Positions 20,693 to 27,204 of a stretch of DNA of 27,204 nt are shown piece by piece. The stretch lies in IMG/VR virus record IMGVR_UViG_3300031576_000248, positions 1 through 27,204 of that record; one strand, written 5' to 3'. The stretch comes from a virus. The notes beneath the pieces are model-generated. The model did not search any database and was not told the DNA's origin. It saw only the letters and a list, made by a program, of their open reading frames with translations. Every line of letters begins with the position of its first letter. Position 1 is the first letter of the stretch. A program made the position numbers and the translations under genes.

Positions 20693-21282
20693 GCACCAAG
20701 ACCGCGATCTGCAATCTCGCGCTTCAGGCGATGGGCGCGCGGCCGTCGCTGAACGACGTCGACGCCGACGCCACCAAGGTGGCGTCGGAGCTCAAGGCCG
20801 CCTACGACAACGCCCGCGACGCCGTCATCCGCTCGCACGAATGGAAATTCGCGACCGCGCTCGGAACCTGGGCGGCGATGGCCACGGCACCCGCGTTCGG
20901 TTTCGGCAAGAAATACGCGCTCGCCGCCGATCCCCACTGCCTCCGCGTGCTGCGCCTCCATCCCGACTATCACGGCGGTGCCCCCTTGTGGCGCGTCGTC
21001 GGGCGCGAGCTCCACACCGACGAGGGGGCGCCGCTCTACGTCGAGTTCCTGTTCCGCGTCACCGACACCGCGCTGATGGACCCGATGTTCGTCGAGGCGC
21101 TGGCGTTGAAGCTGGCGCTGGCCACGGCCGCCAACATCATCGGCGAGAAGGCGAACAAGCAAGCCGAGCTCGCGCGCCGCCACGCCGAAGCGATCCGCGA
21201 CGCGCGCTGGGCCGGCGCCATCGAAGGCCGCCGCCGCGACCCGCCCGCGGGCGACTTCCTCTCCGCGAGGGCCGGCGCATGA
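20689..21282 (+). CDS. Tail tubular protein A-like adaptor, T7 gp11 type (197 aa)
   Basis: MSTKTAICNLALQAMGARPS with DVDADATKVASELKAAYDNARDAVIRSHEWKFAT is the standard opening of podovirus adaptor proteins: a CNLAL..LG helix, a long helix and the R..HxWxFA motif. Later KYALAADPHCLRVLRL and PLYVEFLFRVTDTALMDPMFVEALALKLALATA complete the fold. It would ring the portal base and connect it to the nozzle (gp12 type), encoded next. ATGA overlaps mark both ends. Confidence 0.85.
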   Translation: MSTKTAICNLALQAMGARPSLNDVDADATKVASELKAAYDNARDAVIRSHEWKFATALGTWAAMATAPAFGFGKKYALAADPHCLRVLRLHPDYHGGAPLWRVVGRELHTDEGAPLYVEFLFRVTDTALMDPMFVEALALKLALATAANIIGEKANKQAELARRHAEAIRDARWAGAIEGRRRDPPAGDFLSARAGA

Positions 21283-21371
21283 TGGTTCGAGGCTCGCAAG
21301 CGCTCGCACCTCACCATGAGGCCCTCATCCTGGGGAGCGCGCCCGCTTGGGCGCGCCTCGAAGGATGCTAG
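21279..21371 (+). CDS. 30-codon bridging frame derived from a palindromic element
   Basis: An ATGATG at the gp11-type stop opens a short frame (MMVRGSQALAPHHEALILGS...) ending in TAG at 21369-21371, overlapping the ATG of the next gene at 21365. Most of it is the palindromic element at 21326-21367. It is probably not a functional protein but could carry ribosomes across the insertion and preserve translational coupling. Confidence 0.35.
   Translation: MMVRGSQALAPHHEALILGSAPAWARLEGC
21326..21367. repeat. Alphaproteobacterial-type palindromic repeat element
   Basis: Outer arms CATCCT (21326-21331) and AGGATG (21362-21367) surround an inner 8-bp stem GCGCGCCC / GGGCGCGC with a GCTT loop (21337-21356). 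The layout CTCATCCT-GGAGCGCGC-GCGCGCCTCGAAGGATG matches a dispersed palindrome I recognise from alphaproteobacterial chromosomes, where it occurs in many copies. Here it lies between two tail genes and supplies the ATG of the second. Confidence 0.7.
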
Positions 21372-23764
21372 TCGCCCCTCACCAGGCCAGCATGGCCGCC
21401 GGCGAGATCGGGCCGCCGCTGTGGAACCGCACCGATCTCTCGTGGCACAACTCGGCCGCCAAGGAGTTGGAAAACTTCATTCCGACGCCCTGGGGGCCGG
21501 TCGTGTTCTCGGCGGGCCTCCGCTTTGTCGCCGAGGTCGACGACAGCGCCAAGCTCCACCGCTTGACCCCCTTCAGATTCAGCGTCGCCGACGCCTACAT
21601 GCTGATCCTCGGCGATCTCACCATGCGCTTCGGCCGCGCGAAGGGCATCGTCGAGAACCCGCCGGGCACCCCGGTCTCGATCGTGACGCCGTGGGTCTCG
21701 GCCGATCTCGCGCAGATTCGCACCACCCAGGACAAAGACGTGCTCTACATGGTGCACCACGGCTACGATCCTGTGGAGCTCCGCCGCGCCTCGCACACCT
21801 CGTGGACGATCCCCGAATTCGACTTCAAGGACGGCCCCTACTACGCCGAGAACACGACCACGCGAACCCTGGCGCTCTCGGGCACCACCGGCTCGGTCAC
21901 GGCGACACTCAGCAACGCCGACGCGGTCAACAACGGCCAAGGCTTCCTCGCGACCGATGTGGGCCGCCTGTTCCGCTGGAAGGACCCGGCCAACAACTGG
22001 ACCTGGCTCGAGATCACCGCGCGTGCCTCGACCGTGTCGGTCACGGCCACGATCCGCGGCGCCGACGCCTCGGCCGGCACCGCGACCGCCGCGTGGCGCA
22101 TGGGCCTCTGGTCCGACACCACCGGCTGGCCCGCCGCCACCGTGTTCTACCAGGGCCGCCTCTGGTTCGGCACCAACCCGCTGTGGAGCCTGCCCCGCCT
22201 CGACGGCAGCAATTCCGGCGACTTCCCCAATTTCGCGCCCTCGCTGCCCAACGGCACGATCGCCGACAACCACGCCGTCTCCAAGCTGATCGGCGCCGGC
22301 GAATTGAACACCATCCACGATTTGAAATCGGTGCGCGACCTGATCGTGTTCACCGCCGGCAGGGATTTCCGCGTTACCTCGGGCCGCATCGACGAGCCGA
22401 TCACGCCCCTCAACATCGAGGCGTTCCCGCTCACCGCCCACGGCACCGCCGATGTGGAGCCCGTGGAAGCCTTCAACTCCGTGCTGTTCGCGCAGCGCGA
22501 CGGCGCCACCTTGCGCCAGTTCGGGTATGCCATCGAGCAGGACGGCTACACCGCCAAGGACCAGACCATCCGCGCCCCGCATATCGGCCACAGCGGCCCG
22601 GCCGACGTGGACGGCGGCTTCAGCCAGATCGCGTATGCGCAGAGCCCGATGAACCAGGCGCTCGTGGTGCGCGGCGACGGCGTGATGCCGGGCTTCACCT
22701 TCCTGCCCGAGCAGGAAGTGTTCGCCTGGATGCGCCACGCGCGGGCACCCACCAATGGCGGGACCACCACGGCCTTTGCCCCCAGCGCGATCGAGAGCGC
22801 GGCCGTGATTCCGTACAACAAGATCGACCAGCCCTGGGTCATCGTGCGGCGGACGATCGGCGGCGTCACCAAACGCTACGTCGAGATCCTCGAGCAGCCG
22901 CTCGGCGACGACGATCCGATCGAGGACGCGTTCTATCTCGACAGCGGCTTGACGCTCGACAACACCGGCACCCTCATCGGCTACGGGACCTTGACCCCCG
23001 GAGTGGGGGCCAATGTCGTCGATACGGTCAACGTGACCTTCACCGCCTCGACGGGCGGCTTCACCAGCGCCCATGTCGGCCGCAAGCTCCTCTACCGATA
23101 CAAAGACACGGCCACCTATCCGCCCTATGGCCGCCATCCGATCGCCAAACACATTGTTTGGAAAACCGCGATGGCCGAGATCACGGCGCGCGACAGCGCC
23201 ACATTGGTCAGGTGCACCATCCGCGCCGCGTTTCCGTCGCTGGCCGCGATCGCCGCCACGGATTGGCGGCTCACGGTGTTGACCGTCTCCGGCCTCGCGC
23301 ACATGAACGGCGAGAGCGTGGCGGTGTGGGGCGACGGGGCGCCGCAGGACGCCAAGGTGGTGAGCGCGGGTGCGATCACTCTAGAGAGCGAGGCCGCGAC
23401 CGTGCAGGTGGGCCTGGCCTATACCGGCCGCTTCGATCCGATCCTGACCGATATCAAGGGCGCCTCCCGCCACGGCACCCGGCAGAAGATCGTGTCGGTC
23501 TCGCTCGATTTGTGGAGATCGGTGGGCGGCCGGGTGCGCATTCCCGCCAAAGAAGATGGCGAGACCGCGCCGCCGGCCGAGCAGATCCCGTACCGTTTTA
23601 CGGATGCGGAAATGGCAAGCCCGATCCAGCCTTTCTCGGGCTGGACCGAAAAAATCAACGTCCCCGACGGCTGGGACGAGAACCCGATGCTGCTGATCGA
23701 GCAAGACCTCGCCGGCCCCATGCAAATCCGCGGCATCAAGCCGGTCTTCGAAAGCAATGCTTAG
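21365..23764 (+). CDS. Tail tubular protein B-like nozzle, T7 gp12 type (799 aa)
   Basis: The start, MLVAPHQASMAAGEIGPPLW followed by NRTDLSWHNSAAKELENFIPTPWGPVVFSAGLRFVAEVDDSAKLHRLTPFRFS and YMLILGDLTMRF, is the classic opening of podovirus nozzle proteins (xGExSPxLxGRxDL-Y--A--L-NF-P-P-GG---R-GxRFVAEV). The rest is a long beta-rich protein. It would form the tail nozzle below the adaptor. The ATG at 21365 comes from the palindromic element; AAGG touches the ATG, so ribosome loading probably depends on the bridging frame. The stop overlaps the next gene by 8 bases. Confidence 0.85.
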   Translation: MLVAPHQASMAAGEIGPPLWNRTDLSWHNSAAKELENFIPTPWGPVVFSAGLRFVAEVDDSAKLHRLTPFRFSVADAYMLILGDLTMRFGRAKGIVENPPGTPVSIVTPWVSADLAQIRTTQDKDVLYMVHHGYDPVELRRASHTSWTIPEFDFKDGPYYAENTTTRTLALSGTTGSVTATLSNADAVNNGQGFLATDVGRLFRWKDPANNWTWLEITARASTVSVTATIRGADASAGTATAAWRMGLWSDTTGWPAATVFYQGRLWFGTNPLWSLPRLDGSNSGDFPNFAPSLPNGTIADNHAVSKLIGAGELNTIHDLKSVRDLIVFTAGRDFRVTSGRIDEPITPLNIEAFPLTAHGTADVEPVEAFNSVLFAQRDGATLRQFGYAIEQDGYTAKDQTIRAPHIGHSGPADVDGGFSQIAYAQSPMNQALVVRGDGVMPGFTFLPEQEVFAWMRHARAPTNGGTTTAFAPSAIESAAVIPYNKIDQPWVIVRRTIGGVTKRYVEILEQPLGDDDPIEDAFYLDSGLTLDNTGTLIGYGTLTPGVGANVVDTVNVTFTASTGGFTSAHVGRKLLYRYKDTATYPPYGRHPIAKHIVWKTAMAEITARDSATLVRCTIRAAFPSLAAIAATDWRLTVLTVSGLAHMNGESVAVWGDGAPQDAKVVSAGAITLESEAATVQVGLAYTGRFDPILTDIKGASRHGTRQKIVSVSLDLWRSVGGRVRIPAKEDGETAPPAEQIPYRFTDAEMASPIQPFSGWTEKINVPDGWDENPMLLIEQDLAGPMQIRGIKPVFESNA

Positions 23765-24317
23765 GTTCCGCCCATACCGCGCGGGCGACGTGGCCGCGAT
23801 CGAGATCGCCGGCGAGGGCAAGGTGCCGCCGAGTGTCGACGCGCTCGCGCAAGAGGCGTGGTCGCACACCGCCGTCGCCTTTGGCGGCTTGGGGCGAAGC
23901 CTTGCTTCGCCCGTAAGCCCGCCTTCCGAGGCGGGAATCATCATCGCCTGCGGCGGCATCCTTCGCGTCGAGCCGCACCGCGGGGTCGCCTGGGCGCTGT
24001 TCGCGCGCGGCCTGCCGCTGCGCGTCATGGTCCGCCTGCGCCGCCGCTGCAGGGCGGCGCTGAAACTCGCCGAAGCGGACGGCTTTCATTGTTTGGAAGC
24101 GGAGGTGGCCAAGGACTTCATCGGCGGCCATGAATTCGCCGGCGCGCTCGGCTTCCGCTTCGCGGGTCCGTGCGCCGGCCGTCTCGCCGGCGGCGCTCCG
24201 ATGTTCCGCTACGTGCGCTCGCCCTATTGGAACGAAGTGCCGCCCCGCGTGCGCGCGTGCCTCGCGCTGGCCGCGGACAGCCTCCGCCACCACCTCGTGC
24301 TGAGGGAGGCGGCGTAG
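23757..24317 (+). CDS. GNAT-fold internal virion protein candidate, T7 gp13-like position (186 aa)
   Basis: MLRFRPYRAGDVAAIEIAGE has the R.Y..GD...I opening of GNAT-fold domains; GGILRVEPHRGVAWALFARGLPLRVMVRLRRRCRAALKLAEADGFHCLEAEV and FAGALGFRF fit the core strand, a basic helix and the LGF(R/E) end of acetyltransferase folds. Phages of this group often place a GNAT-like protein between nozzle and internal core genes, like T7 gp13; acetylation is not shown. Residues about 44-60 (GLGRSLASPVSPPSEAG) come from the palindromic insertion at 23892-23935. Confidence 0.65.
   Translation: MLRFRPYRAGDVAAIEIAGEGKVPPSVDALAQEAWSHTAVAFGGLGRSLASPVSPPSEAGIIIACGGILRVEPHRGVAWALFARGLPLRVMVRLRRRCRAALKLAEADGFHCLEAEVAKDFIGGHEFAGALGFRFAGPCAGRLAGGAPMFRYVRSPYWNEVPPRVRACLALAADSLRHHLVLREAA
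23892..23935. repeat. Two tandem hairpins inserted in frame in the GNAT-like gene
   Basis: GGGCGAAGC-CTT-GCTTCGCCC (23892-23912) and, 5 bases on, CCCGCCT-TCCG-AGGCGGG (23918-23935) are both perfect. The reading frame stays open. The first hairpin shares the GCGAAGC/GCTTCGC core with that at 18217-18236. Confidence 0.7.
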
Positions 24318-24859
24318 TGAGCTTTGAAACCCTCGCCATCGGTGCGCTGGTGGCCGGCGCCGGACTCTCGGCGTTCGGCAGCATTCAACAGGGCTACGCC
24401 GCGCAGGAGCAGGCCGAATACAACGCCGCGGTCGCCGAGAACAACGCCGCCGCCGCGCGCTCGGCCGCGGCCCTCGACGAGGAGAACGTGCGTAAGCGGA
24501 ACGCGCGCATCCTCGGCACGATCCGCGCCCGCGGCGCCATGGGGTCGGGCGAGCTTGGCGGCAGTGCGCTCGACGTGCTCGGCGACAGCGTCAGCGAGGC
24601 CGAGCTCGAGGCGCTGGTGGCGCGCTACACCGGTGAGGTGCAGGCGCGCCGCTTCGAGAGCGAGGCCGCGTTCACGCGCAAACGCGGCAAGGACGACATC
24701 TTCGCCGGCTACACCGGCGCCGCGGCGGCGCTGCTGCAGGCGGGCACCTCCGCCTACAAACTGTTCAGCCCGGCAAAGGAAAGCGGCGGCGGCATTCCGG
24801 CGCTCAGCACCACCGTGCCCTATCTCGGCAGCTCCGGCCGCAAAGTGGGGAGCGTGTAG
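24317..24859 (+). CDS. Internal virion protein, T7 gp14-like position (180 aa)
   Basis: A GTG start overlapping the previous TAG by one base. The N-terminus has a hydrophobic segment (LAIGALVAGAGLSAFGSI) and then QQGYAAQEQAEYNAAVAENNAAAARSAAALDEENVRKRNARILGTIRARGAMGSGELGGSALDVLGDSVSEAELEALVARYTGEVQARRFESEAA, a pattern I know from phage core proteins: Gln/Ala/Asn-rich helices, a Gly-Ser turn with SALDVL, then another long helix. It would be carried in the head and take part in forming the ejection channel. Confidence 0.75.
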   Translation: MSFETLAIGALVAGAGLSAFGSIQQGYAAQEQAEYNAAVAENNAAAARSAAALDEENVRKRNARILGTIRARGAMGSGELGGSALDVLGDSVSEAELEALVARYTGEVQARRFESEAAFTRKRGKDDIFAGYTGAAAALLQAGTSAYKLFSPAKESGGGIPALSTTVPYLGSSGRKVGSV

Positions 24860-27058
24860 ATGGCACGGCTGCCGCAAATCCTGTCCGAGGCCCGCATTCC
24901 GTCCGTGGGCGGCGCGGTCGAGGACCGCGGCGCGGCCGGCGTGGAGGGCCTCGCAATCGCGAGGCTTGGCGGCGAGGTGGTCAACCTCGCCTCGACCGTG
25001 CTCGCGATCGAGAGGAAGGCGCGCGACGAGAACGATGTCCTTGCCGCCTACACGGATATGACGCAGAAGCTCGACGCCTACCGCATCGAGCTCGATAAGG
25101 ACCCCGACTACGCCAGCCGCGAATTAAAATTCAACGCCTACGCCAAGGGCCTCGAGGCCGAGCACGCGCCGAAGCTCTCGCGCGCGGCGAAATTCGATTT
25201 CAACCGGCGCATCGGCTCGCTCTACGCCAGCCAGGCCCATTCGGTCAGGAACGAGGCCCGGCGCGACGAGCTCGCGAGCATGCGCGTCGACCTCGACGCC
25301 TCGGTCACCGCGATGCTCGACAGCGCGGTGACGGCCCGGAACGGCCTCGAGCGCAGGGTCAAGATCGACGCGATCCAGGAGGCGATCGGCCGCGCCGCCG
25401 CCACCGGCGTGCTCTCGTCCGCCCAAGCGAAAGCGTTCCACAAGGAGACCTTGGGCAAGCTCGACGAAGTCACCGCGATGCGCGCGATGCGGACCAATCC
25501 GGGCCAGGCCATCCGCCTGCTCGACGACCGCGCCGCCACCCCCTCGCTCGACCCGATCCGCCGCGAGCAGTTGAAGATCCAGGCGCAGGGCCGGCTCGAG
25601 CAGATGGGGGCGCTCGCCAAGGCCGACACCGCCGCCGGCGTCGCCGCGGTCATCGACGCGTTCAGCAAGGGAAACTTGAAGCCCGCCAACCTCGAGGACG
25701 TGCGCGCCAAGGCGCTGGCCTTCCCCAAGCTCAGCCAGCAATTGCACCAGGCGGAGTATGTTTACAATTCGGCCGCGGATTTCACCGCCAAATCCATCCC
25801 CGAGCAGCGCACCATCATTGCCTCGGCCGCCGAGAGCGAGAAGGCCGGCCGCGCCACCCCGACCGACACGGCGCTGCGCGACGCCTACGAGAAGATCCAC
25901 GCCAATCTCGTCAAGAGCTACGCTGCCGACCCGGGCGCGACGGCGATGCGGCGCGCCCCGGCCGTGGCCGAGGCGCTGGCCGTGGCCGAGCGGGCGTTGG
26001 CCGATCCCGCGGCCACGCCGGCCGACCGCGCGGCGGCGACCGAGCGCTTCCGCGCCGGCATCGACACGCTCGCCGACCAGCAGCGCGCGGATGGCCAGCC
26101 CGAACATCGCATCCGGTTCCTGACCAAGCCCGGCGCCGAGGCGCTCGAGGCCGGCCTGCAAGGCCCCGGTCCCAAGGCGCTCGCCATCCTCCAAGCGCAG
26201 CGCGATGCCTACGGCCCGGTCTTATGGTCGCGCGTGCTGCGCCAGCTCGACGAGGGCAAGAAACTGCCCATGGCGGTGAAGATCCTCGGCGCCATGCCGG
26301 GCAACCTCGCCGGCAGCAAGGACGCGATCACCATCATGGAGGCGATGAGCCTGCCCGACGCCAAGATCGACGAGCTGATTCCCGACAAGGACGCTCGCAG
26401 CAAGTTTAAGGAACTTGCTGGAGCTTCCGGGGAAGCCGCGCGCCTCACCATGAGCAGGACGCCGGGCGAGATCGAGGCCTATGCCGATTACGCGAGCACG
26501 GCGCAGCGCGTGGCCGAGTATCTGTTTGCCACCAAGCGCGCGAGCTCGCCCGAAGCGGCGACGCGGGCCGCGTGGAACATCGTGTGGGGCAATCATTGGG
26601 CCGCGGCCGGCACGGTGCGCGTGCCCAAGGTCGACAAGGTTCCGGTCATCGACCCCGACATGGTGTCCGCCTTCGGCGACTATGTGCGCGTCAATCTCGG
26701 CGCCTACTACCTCGCAGCACCGGCCGCCCACTACGCCACGCGGCTTTTGAGCGAGGCGCAACGCCTCGACCAGTGGCGGAGCCACCTCGCGCGCTTCGGG
26801 GCCTTGACCGTGGACCGCGCCGAGACCGGCGTGATGCTGCGCGACGGCGAAGGCATGCCGGTGCGCGGCCGGAACGGGCAGGTCATCGGCGCCTCGTGGA
26901 CCGAGATCGCCGCCGACAAGGCGTTCCAGGCGTGGTGGCGGAGCCAGCAGCGGCTGACGGCGCCGGCCATCCACCCGGGCCTCGAGCGCGACCCGGTGCT
27001 CGAGAAGATGTTGCGGCTGCCGATCGAGCCCGGCGGCCTTCCCTATGAGGGAAGATGA
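24860..27058 (+). CDS. Large internal virion (ejection) protein, T7 gp15-like position (732 aa)
   Basis: A long, almost wholly helical protein: IARLGGEVVNLASTVLAIER, YTDMTQKLDAYRIELDKDPDYASRELKFNAYAKGLEAEHAPKL and many Ala/Glu/Lys/Arg heptad-like stretches to residue 560, then a more mixed end. Such proteins follow the gp14-like gene in podoviruses and form the inner core that is ejected with DNA. No enzymatic domain is visible. The ATG directly abuts the previous stop. Confidence 0.75.
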   Translation: MARLPQILSEARIPSVGGAVEDRGAAGVEGLAIARLGGEVVNLASTVLAIERKARDENDVLAAYTDMTQKLDAYRIELDKDPDYASRELKFNAYAKGLEAEHAPKLSRAAKFDFNRRIGSLYASQAHSVRNEARRDELASMRVDLDASVTAMLDSAVTARNGLERRVKIDAIQEAIGRAAATGVLSSAQAKAFHKETLGKLDEVTAMRAMRTNPGQAIRLLDDRAATPSLDPIRREQLKIQAQGRLEQMGALAKADTAAGVAAVIDAFSKGNLKPANLEDVRAKALAFPKLSQQLHQAEYVYNSAADFTAKSIPEQRTIIASAAESEKAGRATPTDTALRDAYEKIHANLVKSYAADPGATAMRRAPAVAEALAVAERALADPAATPADRAAATERFRAGIDTLADQQRADGQPEHRIRFLTKPGAEALEAGLQGPGPKALAILQAQRDAYGPVLWSRVLRQLDEGKKLPMAVKILGAMPGNLAGSKDAITIMEAMSLPDAKIDELIPDKDARSKFKELAGASGEAARLTMSRTPGEIEAYADYASTAQRVAEYLFATKRASSPEAATRAAWNIVWGNHWAAAGTVRVPKVDKVPVIDPDMVSAFGDYVRVNLGAYYLAAPAAHYATRLLSEAQRLDQWRSHLARFGALTVDRAETGVMLRDGEGMPVRGRNGQVIGASWTEIAADKAFQAWWRSQQRLTAPAIHPGLERDPVLEKMLRLPIEPGGLPYEGR

Positions 27059-27120
27059 TGGAACGGGGCCCCGCGCGGACTTGGGTTGGCGGGCGGCAAG
27101 GCCGCGCGGGGGGCAAATAA
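27055..27120 (+). CDS. Possible 21-codon linking frame
   Basis: The ATG at 27055 overlaps the large internal protein's stop (ATGA), and the TAA at 27118-27120 overlaps the next ATG (TAATG). The product (MMERGPARTWVGGRQGRAGGK) is low in complexity, so this may be only a coupling device or chance. Confidence 0.3.
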   Translation: MMERGPARTWVGGRQGRAGGK

Positions 27121-27204
27121 TGGCCCTCTGGACCCAAGAGCGCGAATACGAGACCTTGCCGCTCGGCGAGTATCAAGCCTCGCGCGGCGAGTATCTCGCC
27201 GCCG
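27120..27204 (+). CDS. Next late gene, N-terminal part (runs off window)
   Basis: Begins MALWTQEREYETLPLGEYQA and is open to the window edge (28 codons seen). GGGGGG lies 6 bases before the ATG. By position the next gene would be a large ejection protein, often with a lytic transglycosylase domain in T7-like order, but nothing in the visible residues proves that. Confidence 0.6.
   Translation, partial: MALWTQEREYETLPLGEYQASRGEYLAA

Noticed and set aside
21316-23916. 866-codon plus-strand frame over the nozzle gene
   Set aside because: Arg/His/Pro-rich out-of-frame shadow; the 21365-23764 frame has the family motifs.
1-27204. Integrase, attachment site and lysis genes
   Set aside because: Looked for tyrosine or serine recombinase motifs, an endolysin and a spanin pair; none is seen in the window, so lysogeny is inferred from the repressor only.

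Overview
The window is a piece of a temperate podovirus-type phage or prophage from a GC-rich bacterium, most likely an alphaproteobacterium. The head and tail genes follow a BPP-1/T7-like podovirus order: terminase, head-tail connector portal, Bbp19-like protein, scaffold, major capsid, tail tubular A and B, internal virion proteins. A repressor and Cro-like pair with shared operators points to lysogeny. A palindromic element of a type I recognise from alphaproteobacterial chromosomes sits at 21326-21367. I see no integrase, lysis cassette, tRNA or CRISPR array; both ends run into unfinished genes, so those functions may lie outside.

Layout. Positions 1-3116 hold a leftward early operon of twelve small genes, mostly chained by 4-base ATGA overlaps. 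It includes a papain-like cysteine peptidase candidate with its own extended -10 promoter, a protein of the EHDDEH/GELA family, a one-helix membrane protein and two Cys-rich likely zinc binders. Positions 3117-4830 are the control region: leftward promoter with an operator in its spacer, an exact 16-bp bacterial parS site, a rightward cargo pair (secreted staphylococcal-type nuclease and small membrane protein), a leftward repressor, and the divergent repressor/Cro promoters with further operator copies. Positions 4818-9874 form the rightward replication operon: Cro-like regulator, small proteins, TSCPD-domain protein, TOPRIM primase-like protein, adenine methyltransferase-like protein and P-loop helicase. 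A leftward three-gene accessory operon (9945-11171) with its own palindromic operator candidate follows.

Positions 11253-11962 have no convincing gene but carry a dense cluster of 9-bp GCTACGCTC repeats in both orientations, a candidate replication origin or regulatory array. From 11963 to the end is the late module, almost continuously overlapping: packaging, head, connector, tail and ejection proteins. This module carries several strong hairpins: before the pre-portal gene, in the capsid leader, after the capsid gene, and palindromic insertions inside or between structural genes.

The most unusual signal is the perfect parS sequence TGTTTCACGTGAAACA at 3193-3208, between the leftward promoter and the nuclease gene, with no parA or parB in the window. 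It suggests that the phage recruits the host ParB protein for partition, silencing or another use.
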